Source: an uncultured Lachnospiraceae bacterium | GTDB taxonomy: Bacteria; Bacillota; Clostridia; Lachnospirales; Lachnospiraceae | Assembly: GCA_910578475.1 (NCBI GenBank) | Contig: CAJTRK010000001.1 | Location: forward strand, 62,001-126,000 | Reading direction: 5' to 3' | Length of the DNA stretch: 64,000 nt | Shown: in pieces, positions 26,588 through 35,354 of the stretch | How the letters are laid out: every line of letters begins with the position of its first letter | Position numbering within the stretch: position 1 is the first letter of the stretch | Position numbers and translations under genes: made by a program | The notes under the pieces: generated by a model | Told to the model about the DNA's origin: nothing | What the model saw: only the letters and a program-made list of their open reading frames with translations | The model's database searches: none

Positions 26588-27742
26588 ATGAAAGTTTTAT
26601 ATATGTCACACAGATATCATACGAACCAGACCACCATCATGAAAGGGTGGAAAGAGAACGGGCATGAGGTGTTGTTTCTGAGTCAGTATGCCGGCAAAGT
26701 GGAAGATTATACATGGGTACAACCTGTTGTAATGGGTTACGCCGCGCTTTTCCGTGCATTTGACTATCTGTATGTGCATTTCCTGAAAAGAAAAGACCCC
26801 TTTGCCATTGACATGAAACTGAAATTCGGCATCCCGCCGCTATTTAAAATAGCAAAGAAGATTAAGGAATTCAAACCCGATATAGCAATTTTGAGAGAGC
26901 GTTCCATATATACTATCTGTATGTACGCCATTTGCAGACATTATCATATTCCGACAATTCTTTATAACCTGAGTCCGGTATGGGACAAGCCCAGGAAAAA
27001 GGACCTGGCGCATAAACTTGTCTGGAAGCTGACGCCGGAGTACCGTATAACGCCAACGAATCTGGTCGGAATCGACTTTACCGGACTCATAAAGGATGAA
27101 AAAGGTTACTGGGCGCCGTTTCTGATGGAGCCGCAGCTGCCGCCGGAGAAAAAGTCTTATTTTGCGGATAATCGAATCAATGTTTTCTGCATCGGCAAAT
27201 ATCAGGAGCGGAAGAACCACCAGATGATGATAGAAGCGGTTGAAGAGCTGCTTCCGAAATATGACCTGCATCTGACGATTGCGGGCGAAATTTCCAATTC
27301 TTTTCATGAAGAATATTTCCGAAAGGTATCCGATTATGTCAGGACGCACGGACTTGAAGAACGGGTTACCTTTTTAAAGAACCTGAACCGGACGGCAATT
27401 GCCGAAGAATATCAAAAAGCCGATGTCTACGTCGTGCCGAGCACAGGCGAGCCGGCTTCCATTACCGTAATAGAAGCGATGGCATATTCCGTACCGGCCA
27501 TCAGCGGCACGGATAACGGAACCGCGAGCTATATCGATTTCGGAAAGACGGGATATGTTTTTGAGGACAACAACAAAGAAGACCTGAAAGATAAACTCGA
27601 AAAAATCATTTGCGACAGGGAGCGCCTTGTCAGAATGGGCGCGGCCGGTTACCGGCATGTACAGGAGCATTTCCAGTTTAAAAATTATTATGGGCAGATA
27701 GAAACCATTTTACGGAAGATGAAAGTATCAGGAGAGAAGTGA
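26588..27742 (+). CDS. GT4 family glycosyltransferase
   Basis: This 384-residue GT-B protein begins MKVLYMSHRYHTNQTTIMKG. Its C-terminal domain has FCIGKYQERKNHQMMIEAVE, LTIAGEISNSF and VVPSTGEPASITVIEAMAYS (about residues 282-301), the GT4 donor site. The N-terminal domain lacks the usual glycine-rich loop and has MGYAALFRAFDYLYVHFLKR, possibly a membrane-associating amphipathic helix. Substrates are unknown. It lies 26 bases after the GT-D gene. Confidence 0.83.
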   Translation: MKVLYMSHRYHTNQTTIMKGWKENGHEVLFLSQYAGKVEDYTWVQPVVMGYAALFRAFDYLYVHFLKRKDPFAIDMKLKFGIPPLFKIAKKIKEFKPDIAILRERSIYTICMYAICRHYHIPTILYNLSPVWDKPRKKDLAHKLVWKLTPEYRITPTNLVGIDFTGLIKDEKGYWAPFLMEPQLPPEKKSYFADNRINVFCIGKYQERKNHQMMIEAVEELLPKYDLHLTIAGEISNSFHEEYFRKVSDYVRTHGLEERVTFLKNLNRTAIAEEYQKADVYVVPSTGEPASITVIEAMAYSVPAISGTDNGTASYIDFGKTGYVFEDNNKEDLKDKLEKIICDRERLVRMGAAGYRHVQEHFQFKNYYGQIETILRKMKVSGEK

Positions 27743-27782
27743 AAATGAGGGAAGGAAGAATTTTATCAGGAAGGGGTAGAAC

Positions 27783-30431
27783 GTGAAGAATATCATAAAT
27801 CTTGCAAAGAAAAATATTCTGTTTATCCTTCTGTCAGCGGCCATCCTGTTATGCGTTATCTTCCGGGACAGCCCTCTTTCCATACCCATTGTGTCATATC
27901 CTGATTCCTGTATACGGTTCTCCACGGAGGAGACTGTGCTGGAACAGACCTGGCAGCCGTCGGTGAAGAATCTGACGGGTATCAAAATCCCTTATCTGAG
28001 CACGGCGGATTTTAACGCTGTTCTGAAACTGACCATTTATTCCGACGACTATTCGGAAATCCTGACTACCGCAGAAATACAGGGCGTATTCCGGGCCGGA
28101 GAAGAAGGCGTTTTGAAACTGCAGTTTCCGAAATGTAAGGTAATACCCGGCGAACGCATTAGAATACAGCTTGGCTTTGGAGATATTTCCGGAGAGGGGA
28201 CATTCCTGTTCGAATCGGGAAGCCAGTATGGAGGCTGTACGGTTGACGGACGGGACTGTAATGAAGCGGCGGCTTTTGAGATGCTTTCCGTAAAATCTTC
28301 GACGCTGTTTGGGTTACTTGCGGTTTTCGGCCCTCTTGCGGCATTTTCGCTGTTGTTTATGCTGTTATGGAACCGGAAATGGGAGGAATGTATCGGACTG
28401 TCCATGTTTGCCGTCGTATCGGTTCTGTACGCGGCGGGCTTATTCGATAAACTTCTGGCAGGCATGATAATGGTATATGTATTGGCGGGAATTGCGCTGC
28501 TCTTTTCCATATACCTTTATAATCACAGGGAAATACCGGTAAAAAGCCTGTATTCTCCTTCGCTGCCCGTCTATGTGCTTTTTTGTGCGCTGATTGTTCT
28601 GAACTGCCGGGGAGCCTGGTTTGCAAGATGGGACGAGTACAGTCATTGGGGACTGGCTGTAAAAGATATGTTTTTCTTCGATTCTTTTGCAAAACATATG
28701 AATACGTCGGTCATGATGCCGCGGTATGTGCCCTTTGCGACGCTAATCGAGTATTTCTTTGTTTTCGCAGAAGGCCTGTTTTCGCAGGAAGTGGTTTACA
28801 TCGCTTATCAGACCGCCATGCTGAACGCGCTTATCATGATTTGCGGCGTTTCGAGGAAAAGACGCTTTTACCTGATTCCGACAGTCGCGATTATGGTATT
28901 TCTTCCGGTTATTTTTTTCAGTGATATCTACAACTGTATTTATGTGGACCCGATGCTTGCAGTATTTATGGCCTATGTGCTGATTTGTTATTATACGGAG
29001 GAACTGAAAGGGTTTAATCTGCTGCGCATTCTGGGAGGTCTTTTTGCGCTTACGCTGACAAAAGACATGGGAATGGTCATTGCGGGACTTCTGACAGCGA
29101 TTATGATAGCGGACAGGCTCTACCATGTCCTTCATCAGAAAAAGAAAGTTTTGGTAAGTCTGCTTGGGCCCTGCGCCTGTGCGATGTTCGTTATCGGCGT
29201 TTATTTCAGCTGGCAGATTTATATGAGTATTCCGGCCAAAACGCCGGAACCGAAAGCCGCGGCTGTGGAAACGGCCGAAGCGCCTGTGACTGACGCAGAA
29301 GAAGATGCGGACAGCCATTCCATGCTTGCAGGAATTTATGAGGAGACGGCGAGTCTGGAAGCGGATTTTATCGGGGAACCGGAGCCGACGGAAGAAGTCT
29401 TTTATCAGGAGACAGTCGAGGAAGAGGAAGTTTCCTTCCAGAGTACGGTAAGCGCCAGCGGCGTTACGCTCGAGGGAATTTTGGGACTGCTGCGGCATGA
29501 TGACGGCGGATATCGCTATCAGGCCATTAAAAACTACCTGATTACAATGTTCGACGGAGAATCTTTCTGGTTTGGAGGCATCGGATTATCCTATGTTGAT
29601 GTGTATATTCTGCTGTTACTGCTGATTGGCGGACTGTGGCTGGCAGGATTCTGGGGAAACTGGGCCGATAAAATGGTTTCCTTTGGCATCTTTACTTTTC
29701 TGGCGGGAATGTGTTATAGTCTTGTATTGGAACTTTTGTATTTATTTGCGTTCAAGATGGGGGAAGCGCTTTTACTCGTGTCTCATGAAAGGTATCTTGG
29801 TTCTTTTCTGGGGGGCGTTGTCATTGCGTTTGCTTTTTTGCTGACGCAGACGGCCGCGGAGTCCGTGCAGGAGAACAGACGAAGGAGTCTGACGGTATTA
29901 AGCATTTTGACCGCAGGAATCGTTATATGTGTGCCCGTGGAAGGCTTTGTCATGAAAAATATGGATACGGAGATACAGGCGGAGCATATTGCCGGAAACC
30001 AGGAGATTGCAGAAGCATTCAGGAGCGTCTCCACAGGTTCGGAAAGCGTATACTTTGTATGCAATGAGAGCCGCGGACATTCCTATTTTATATTCAAGAA
30101 TGTGGTCAGCCCGGTCCTCACACCTTATTCCGATTATAATATTTACGCCTCCGAAGAGGCGTATGAGAAACAGCTGGAAATCTGGAAAGAGCAGGGAAAA
30201 GAAATACAGATAACAGGGCAGCGCCTTTCCTGCGATGCGTGGGAAGAGCAGTTACGGGACGTGCAGTATGTATTCCTGTACCATCCGGGCGATGTTTTTA
30301 AGGAATCCTATGGGAGACTGTTCGAAGAAAGCGATACGATAGACGACGGAGCATTTTATCAGGTACGGTATACGGAAGAAGGCATTCGCCTGAAACTGAT
30401 AGGGAAGGTTGAAACAGGAACCTGGAAATAA
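27783..30431 (+). CDS. Large GT-C-like polytopic membrane protein
   Basis: This 882-residue protein has an N-terminal span (about 12-30), an external beta-rich domain of about 145 residues, then about 11 more spans and a C-terminal external domain of about 145 residues. The first big loop after the early spans has ARWDEYSHWGLAVKDMF (about 279-295), an acidic DE motif placed as in GT-C polyprenyl-phosphate-sugar transferases. Between spans near residues 488-560 lies a very acidic, Glu/Ala/Thr-rich insertion. A GTG start at 27783 is used, with AGGAAGGGG ahead. It is followed by a DPM1-like GT2 and DUF2304, which could supply its lipid-linked donor. Confidence 0.65.
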   Translation: MKNIINLAKKNILFILLSAAILLCVIFRDSPLSIPIVSYPDSCIRFSTEETVLEQTWQPSVKNLTGIKIPYLSTADFNAVLKLTIYSDDYSEILTTAEIQGVFRAGEEGVLKLQFPKCKVIPGERIRIQLGFGDISGEGTFLFESGSQYGGCTVDGRDCNEAAAFEMLSVKSSTLFGLLAVFGPLAAFSLLFMLLWNRKWEECIGLSMFAVVSVLYAAGLFDKLLAGMIMVYVLAGIALLFSIYLYNHREIPVKSLYSPSLPVYVLFCALIVLNCRGAWFARWDEYSHWGLAVKDMFFFDSFAKHMNTSVMMPRYVPFATLIEYFFVFAEGLFSQEVVYIAYQTAMLNALIMICGVSRKRRFYLIPTVAIMVFLPVIFFSDIYNCIYVDPMLAVFMAYVLICYYTEELKGFNLLRILGGLFALTLTKDMGMVIAGLLTAIMIADRLYHVLHQKKKVLVSLLGPCACAMFVIGVYFSWQIYMSIPAKTPEPKAAAVETAEAPVTDAEEDADSHSMLAGIYEETASLEADFIGEPEPTEEVFYQETVEEEEVSFQSTVSASGVTLEGILGLLRHDDGGYRYQAIKNYLITMFDGESFWFGGIGLSYVDVYILLLLLIGGLWLAGFWGNWADKMVSFGIFTFLAGMCYSLVLELLYLFAFKMGEALLLVSHERYLGSFLGGVVIAFAFLLTQTAAESVQENRRRSLTVLSILTAGIVICVPVEGFVMKNMDTEIQAEHIAGNQEIAEAFRSVSTGSESVYFVCNESRGHSYFIFKNVVSPVLTPYSDYNIYASEEAYEKQLEIWKEQGKEIQITGQRLSCDAWEEQLRDVQYVFLYHPGDVFKESYGRLFEESDTIDDGAFYQVRYTEEGIRLKLIGKVETGTWK

Positions 30432-30498
30432 GATTTGATTTTATACCGCATACTATGACGGAGAGTCGTGCAGGCTGTGAGAAAGGTATTGTTAATAC

Positions 30499-31272
30499 AT
30501 GGACAATGATTGCAGAGTACTGGTCATCATACCGGCCTATAATGAGTCGGAGAACATCGAGCAGGTCATCGGAAGGATAACGGAATATCAGGCAAAGGCA
30601 AACCGGGCGGCGGATGGACAGGCCGGAGGGGTGATTCTCTGCGATTATCTGATTGTCAACGACGGCTCTACGGATAATACATTGCAGATTTGCAAAGAAA
30701 AGCACTATAATTACCTGGACCTGCCGATTAATCTTGGCATCGGCGGAGCGGTACAGGCGGGCTATGTGTATGCTCGTAAAAATGATTACGATATTGCGGT
30801 GCAGATTGACGGGGACGGACAGCATGACATTCATTATCTGGAAGAAATGCTGAGACCGATTTTGGCGGGAGAAGCGGATGTGGTCATCGGTTCCAGATTT
30901 TTGAGAAAAGAGGGATATCAGTCTTCTTTTGCAAGAAGAACCGGAAGTAAAATGCTCAGCAGATTGATTCGTCTGACGACCGGAAAGAAGATTTATGACG
31001 TAACGAGCGGATACCGGGCGGTAAACCGCGAATTTATAGAGATTTATGCCAAAGACTATCCGACGGATTTTCCGGAACCGGAAGCAATCGTTACCGCGGT
31101 CATGTATAGAGGCAAGGTAATGGAAGTTCCGGTACAGATGAAAGCGAGAGAGGGCGGAAAAAGTTCGATTACTTTTCGGAAGTCAGTCTATTATATGATA
31201 AAAGTGACGTTGGCAATTCTGGTCTGCCGGTTGAGCTATGGGGTCAGAAGAGATAAGAGCCGGGAAAGGTAA
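30499..31272 (+). CDS. DPM1-like GT2 polyprenyl-phosphate glycosyltransferase
   Basis: This 257-residue protein begins with VLVIIPAYNESENIEQVI and contains YLIVNDGSTDNT, AVQIDGDGQHD (about 97-107) and GSRF, all typical of dolichol/undecaprenyl-phosphate hexose synthases. There are no strong C-terminal membrane spans. It would make an undecaprenyl-phosphate-linked monosaccharide at the cytosolic face. The donor could then be used by a GT-C enzyme such as its upstream neighbour. The DUF2304 gene that follows 10 bases downstream is a frequent partner of such enzymes. Confidence 0.88.
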   Translation: MDNDCRVLVIIPAYNESENIEQVIGRITEYQAKANRAADGQAGGVILCDYLIVNDGSTDNTLQICKEKHYNYLDLPINLGIGGAVQAGYVYARKNDYDIAVQIDGDGQHDIHYLEEMLRPILAGEADVVIGSRFLRKEGYQSSFARRTGSKMLSRLIRLTTGKKIYDVTSGYRAVNREFIEIYAKDYPTDFPEPEAIVTAVMYRGKVMEVPVQMKAREGGKSSITFRKSVYYMIKVTLAILVCRLSYGVRRDKSRER

Positions 31273-31282
31273 GGACGCTGTT

Positions 31283-31669
31283 ATGGAAATCATTCCTTCT
31301 ACGCTGCGGTTTACATTAATTGCAGGTGTAATATGTTATTTTATTCTGATACTGCATTATCTGAAACAGCGGGTGCTGAATCTGAAATATACGCTGTTAT
31401 GGCTGCTGGCAGGAGCCGTGATGGGGTTACTGGTCGTATTTCCGGAGCTGCTTGTATATGCGATTCATTTATTCGGTATAGAAGATAATATGAACGGTCT
31501 TTTCATTATGTGTATTGCCTTTATTGTGATGATTCTGATGGCGCTCACATCGATTGTTTCCAGACTGGACCGAAAAGTCAGAAAGCTGGTGCAGGAAATG
31601 GGGATTATGGATAAGAGGATTCGGGAGCTGGAAGAGAGGATGAATGAGTGTATAAACTCTCATAAATAG
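31283..31669 (+). CDS. DUF2304 family small membrane protein
   Basis: This 128-residue protein has three predicted membrane spans (residues about 8-24, 36-56, 74-93) and a charged, probably coiled C-terminal tail (SRLDRKVRKLVQEMGIMDKR). LKQRVLNLKYTLLWLLAG is the DUF2304 signature. In many genomes this protein sits next to a DPM1-like transferase, as here. ATG 31283 is chosen over the upstream in-frame ATG 31238, which lies inside the previous gene. Its last 65 bases overlap the 3' end of the convergent minus-strand GT4 gene. Confidence 0.82.
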   Translation: MEIIPSTLRFTLIAGVICYFILILHYLKQRVLNLKYTLLWLLAGAVMGLLVVFPELLVYAIHLFGIEDNMNGLFIMCIAFIVMILMALTSIVSRLDRKVRKLVQEMGIMDKRIRELEERMNECINSHK

Positions 31670-32873
31670 AAAAATATTCTTTAAAACGTTCATTCTTGTT
31701 GTATTGCATCGCCTGTTCGCGGCAGGTTAAGGCTGTTATTGCAGTCATTTTATCCAGGGATAAGACAGCATCCTTTAATTTCGATATATTTCCCTTTTCG
31801 ACAACAATGCCGCATTTGTCCGTAATACATTCCGGACTTCCGCCGGTATCGAAAGTAATGACAGGTGTACCGCAGGCAAGGGATTCTAAATTGGTGGTAG
31901 GGAAATTATCTTCCAGAGTGGGATTTACATATACACAGGCGCGCTGATACCAGGAAGCCAGTTCTGACTGGTCAGCCGTTCTGGTGATAGCAGTAATACG
32001 GCTGCCGTATTTTGACCGGATATCAGATTGCTGCTTTTTGCTTAAACCGATTAGAACGATATGATAAGGACTGTTCAGCATGCCGGACAGCTGTAAAAAA
32101 AAGTCTAATCCTTTTCGTTTCGTCCATACATTGGCAACGCCAAGAATGATTTTGGAGGCAGAAGGCGTATTTACTGTACCGGATGAGGAATCAGCCGTCA
32201 GACCGTTCGCCGGATGAAAGATTTCGAGATTAATTCCGTTAGGAATAACCTTTACGGGATATTCTTTCAGGAAAGAATTGCTGACAATTTCAGCCAGCCA
32301 GTTGCTTGGCGTAACAATTACCATGTTTTTAACGCCTGTAAATGACGCCTTTTTTAAAATATAATTCTGGCGGCTGTTGTCGCGAAATAAAGAATAAGGA
32401 TAATCACTTCGATAAATAGGACAGTGATGGCAGGCAGTCCGCCATTTGCAGCAGTTGGCATAGTCAAAATGGGCGCACTGTCCGGTAAGAGGCCAGCAAT
32501 CGTGAAAAGTCCATACGATGGGGATATGATGTGATTTGACATATTTAAACAGCATTCCTACATGAATGTAAAATCCATGGAGATTGTGAAAATGGAGAAT
32601 ATCCGGTTTTACGGTATCCAGCCACGCAAGAAAGCGTCTGGTCATAGCGGCGGAGCCAAATCCGCTGTTGCCAAAACAAAAATTTCTTAATACATGAAAT
32701 CCGAAATCCAGCGTATTTCCGATTTTAAAGCTATGAACGTCGGCAGGAGAAGAGCCTCGTCCGTAAGCGATACGAGCGTCATGTCCCGCCTGCTCGGCGA
32801 GATGGTATAAATCAACGGTGATTTTTCCGGTACTGCCCGTGCCGCATACGGTGTTAATTTGTACGATTTTCAT
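31605..32873 (-). CDS. GT4 family glycosyltransferase (only minus-strand gene)
   Basis: This 422-residue GT-B protein begins MKIVQINTVCGTGSTGKITV, like WcaC/colanic-acid-type transferases. A segment with TFHDCWPLTGQCAHFDYANC and a further CHHCP gives a Cys/His cluster near residues 150-180. The C-terminal half has LGVANVWTKRKGLDFFLQL and TLEDNFPTTNLESLACGTPV. CAT at 32871-32873 is the start, with GAGGAGAAG ahead on this strand; an upstream in-frame ATG at 32954 is less likely. It is convergent with and overlaps the DUF2304 gene, and it marks the shift from the GC-rich to the AT-rich half of the window. Confidence 0.87.
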   Translation of the reverse strand: MKIVQINTVCGTGSTGKITVDLYHLAEQAGHDARIAYGRGSSPADVHSFKIGNTLDFGFHVLRNFCFGNSGFGSAAMTRRFLAWLDTVKPDILHFHNLHGFYIHVGMLFKYVKSHHIPIVWTFHDCWPLTGQCAHFDYANCCKWRTACHHCPIYRSDYPYSLFRDNSRQNYILKKASFTGVKNMVIVTPSNWLAEIVSNSFLKEYPVKVIPNGINLEIFHPANGLTADSSSGTVNTPSASKIILGVANVWTKRKGLDFFLQLSGMLNSPYHIVLIGLSKKQQSDIRSKYGSRITAITRTADQSELASWYQRACVYVNPTLEDNFPTTNLESLACGTPVITFDTGGSPECITDKCGIVVEKGNISKLKDAVLSLDKMTAITALTCREQAMQYNKNERFKEYFSIYESLYTHSSSLPAPESSYP

Positions 32874-32892
32874 ATGCTTCTCCTCATGCTTG

Positions 32893-32921
32893 TTGTAAGT
32901 TGGTTTAAAGTGTGTTATAAA
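32893..32921 (+). promoter_or_regulatory. Sigma-A-type promoter in the divergent region
   Basis: TTGTAA at 32893-32898 and TATAAA at 32916-32921 have a 17-base spacer and point toward the GT4 gene starting at 32974. The 100-base gap is shared with the minus-strand GT4, whose promoter is less clear; a TACAAT on that strand is a weak -10 candidate. Confidence 0.55.
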
Positions 32922-32973
32922 AGAACAGTGTAAAATGATTGTAACCGAATTCAATTAGAAAGAAAAGCCGTAA

Positions 32974-34113
32974 ATGAAAATATTGTATTTATCGACCTGG
33001 GATTTTACCAATGAAATGTCCGATGGCGTCTGTAAAAAAATAAAGGCACAGATATCTGTATTTGAAAAAAAAGGATATCGCGTAGACTTTATATATCTGA
33101 AAGACGGGAAGATTGTTTTCAGGGAAGACGGAATTGAAAATATAATTGGCAAAGTGGGGATAATTAAAAAAACACCTGCCTATATTCGAATGTACAACAT
33201 ATTGAAGAAGAAAAAATATGATTGGGTATACAATCGATATGGCATGATGGATACATTTTATTTTCGGGTACTGAAATGTCTGAACAGAAACGGCGCTAAA
33301 ATATTGATTGAGATACCAACCTATCCCTATGACGAAGAAAAGCAGGGAGGATTATTATATCATTTATTTTTTGCATGGGACCGGAGTTACCGCCGCAGGT
33401 TGAAGAATGTTGCGGACAGAATCATCACTTACAGCAAAGACAGTCATATTTTTGATATTCCTGCAATACAGGTTATGAACGGAATTGATTTGTCCCATGT
33501 GGAAGTGGCGAAGTCAGATGAAAAATCGGAAGATGTCATCCGTTTAATGATAGTGGCCTATATGCAGCCATATCATGGATATGAAAGGCTGCTGAAGGGA
33601 CTTAAAAACTACTATGACGGTTTGGGCAAAAGAAATATCCAATGTCATTTTGTCGGGGACGGACCGGAAAGAGCGGTGTATGAAAAACTGGCGGCCCAAT
33701 ATGACCTGTTGAATCATACGACGTTTTACGGCGCTTTGAATGGCGAAGCTTTAAATCAGATATTTGATATGTGCGATATTGGCGTTTGCTCATTGGGGGG
33801 ATATAAGAAAGGATTATTTTTGTCCAGCGAACTGAAATCAAGAGAATTTTTAGCGAAAGGCCTGCCCATTATTACAGGTGTGGATATTGATGTCTTAATC
33901 AATGCGGATATGCCCTGTTATCTGCAGTTTTCAAATGACGCATCGGATATTGACATGGAAGAAATCGTCGGATTTTATGACAGACTTTATCAGGAACCCG
34001 GGGATATAAAAAAGGTTCGGGAGAAAATCAGGCATCTGGCGGAAAAATATATTGATATGTCAATAACCATGCAGCCGGTTACAGATTATATGCAGGATAA
34101 AGAGAATAAATGA
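32974..34113 (+). CDS. GT4-like glycosyltransferase
   Basis: This 379-residue protein begins MKILYLSTWDFTNEMSDGVC with a GT-B N-terminal strand. The C-terminal domain has RLMIVAYMQPYHGYERLLKG, FVGDGPERAVYEKL and CDIGVCSLGGYKKGLFLSSELKSREFLAKG-type residues, in which the Glu of the ELKSREF segment takes the donor-site position. The Leu-Gly-Gly codons form a G6 run at 33795-33800, shorter than the tracts further downstream and in frame. It ends with an ATGA overlap into the next GT4 gene. It starts a new + strand transcription unit. Confidence 0.82.
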   Translation: MKILYLSTWDFTNEMSDGVCKKIKAQISVFEKKGYRVDFIYLKDGKIVFREDGIENIIGKVGIIKKTPAYIRMYNILKKKKYDWVYNRYGMMDTFYFRVLKCLNRNGAKILIEIPTYPYDEEKQGGLLYHLFFAWDRSYRRRLKNVADRIITYSKDSHIFDIPAIQVMNGIDLSHVEVAKSDEKSEDVIRLMIVAYMQPYHGYERLLKGLKNYYDGLGKRNIQCHFVGDGPERAVYEKLAAQYDLLNHTTFYGALNGEALNQIFDMCDIGVCSLGGYKKGLFLSSELKSREFLAKGLPIITGVDIDVLINADMPCYLQFSNDASDIDMEEIVGFYDRLYQEPGDIKKVREKIRHLAEKYIDMSITMQPVTDYMQDKENK

Positions 34114-35270
34114 AAATTTTACATTTAGCATGTGCGCATAAAAGCAATGATACGAGGATACTGGTCAAAGAGTGCTGCTCTTTGGCTGAAAACGGGCATG
34201 AAGTTATCTATTACACGGCGGCTGATTCGGCGATAGATAATTTAGGTGATTGCGGAAAAAGCGGTGTAAAGATAAAAACTTATGATTTGGATATGCGCGG
34301 CGTGGCGATTAACAGACAGATTGTGCATAGTATTTTGGCCCGCATACAAAATAAGAAAAAGATGGTGCAGGTCATTCGCCATGAGAAGCCCGACATACTG
34401 CATATTCATGAATTTGAGCTCATGTATATTGCAGGAACGGTCAAAAAAATTTTTCCGTCCATGAAAATTATCTATGATGTGCATGAGGATAATGCAGAAC
34501 AATATGCGCCGGCATTAGCAATCATATGCGGTGCAAAACCAGGTGGTTTATTAAAGAAAATCATAGAAAAAGCAGATATGCGTTATGTCAGAAAAGCAGA
34601 CGGCGTCATTACCGTAACGCCTTACCTGTTAAATAAACTTTCTTCCCATAACAATAATATAGTAGAAATTCGAAATATGCCTTTTGACATAACAGAAACC
34701 GAAGAGGACATTGCGGGGCGCGAAGCAGTCGTGTGCTATTGCGGCGGCATTACGGAAGAGAGAGGAATTTCGACATTATGTTCCATCGCTCCCGGCATAC
34801 ATGGGGAAGTATTGGCTGCCGGAGTTCTGAACAGGCGTTATTTGGAGGAACTGACGGCGAAATATGATGGCGTGTGGGGAACAAAAGTCAGATACCTGGG
34901 GTATCTGGACCGGACAGGCGTGAACAAACTGTATTCCCGTGCCGTTGTCGGTTTATGTACCTTAAAGTATAATAAAAATATATACAATGCGTTACCGATT
35001 AAACTGTTTGAATATATGGCAGCAGGCATTCCGGTAGTATGCTCTGATTTTCCATTATGGAAGAAAATTGTAACGGAAGAAAATTGCGGAATTGCCGTTC
35101 ATCCAGAGAACGCCGAGGAGATATTGGATGCAGTAAACCGTTTGCTGGATAACAGAGAACTGGCGCAGGAAATGGCGGTAAACGGGAAAAATGCCATAGC
35201 AAAGAAGTATAATTGGGCGCTTGAAGAAGAAAAATTGTTGAATTTTTACCATAAGTTAAAGTATGAGTAA
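34110..35270 (+). CDS. GT4 family glycosyltransferase
   Basis: This 386-residue protein begins MKILHLACAHKSNDTRILVK, and the DTRI/KE motif is typical of a GT4 subfamily in amino-sugar capsule loci. IIYDVHEDNAEQYAP (about 115-129) is the conserved DVHE segment. The C-terminal half has VCYCGGITEERGISTLC and LPIKLFEYMAAGIPVV, the donor-site EX-type motif. It overlaps the upstream GT4 by 4 bases, so the pair is probably translated together. A gap of 84 bases with a promoter-like site separates it from the dehydrogenase gene. Confidence 0.85.
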   Translation: MKILHLACAHKSNDTRILVKECCSLAENGHEVIYYTAADSAIDNLGDCGKSGVKIKTYDLDMRGVAINRQIVHSILARIQNKKKMVQVIRHEKPDILHIHEFELMYIAGTVKKIFPSMKIIYDVHEDNAEQYAPALAIICGAKPGGLLKKIIEKADMRYVRKADGVITVTPYLLNKLSSHNNNIVEIRNMPFDITETEEDIAGREAVVCYCGGITEERGISTLCSIAPGIHGEVLAAGVLNRRYLEELTAKYDGVWGTKVRYLGYLDRTGVNKLYSRAVVGLCTLKYNKNIYNALPIKLFEYMAAGIPVVCSDFPLWKKIVTEENCGIAVHPENAEEILDAVNRLLDNRELAQEMAVNGKNAIAKKYNWALEEEKLLNFYHKLKYE

Positions 35271-35279
35271 AAATTTCAC

Positions 35280-35308
35280 TCGACAATAAACATGTTTAGA
35301 TGTATAGT
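35280..35308 (+). promoter_or_regulatory. Candidate promoter ahead of the sugar-nucleotide pathway genes
   Basis: TCGACA at 35280-35285 and TATAGT at 35303-35308 have a 17-base spacer and lie 47 bases before the dehydrogenase ATG. The same CTCGACAA -35 context occurs at 39586-39593 before the first SDR epimerase gene. Confidence 0.5.
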
Positions 35309-35354
35309 AAAAACGGTGTACAACTGCGCAAATAGCAGAAGATAAGGAGAAAAA

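Noticed and set aside
28743..29498. 251-codon minus-strand open frame inside the GT-C-like gene
   Set aside because: It has shadow-type composition and no start signal, while the + strand gene is continuous with clear membrane spans.
33795..33800. G6 run in the GT4 gene at 32974, and similar G6 runs at 16617, 18071 and 29810
   Set aside because: Six G is shorter than the tract class and occurs also in the GC-rich half. All keep frame. They could be weak slip sites but do not stand out.
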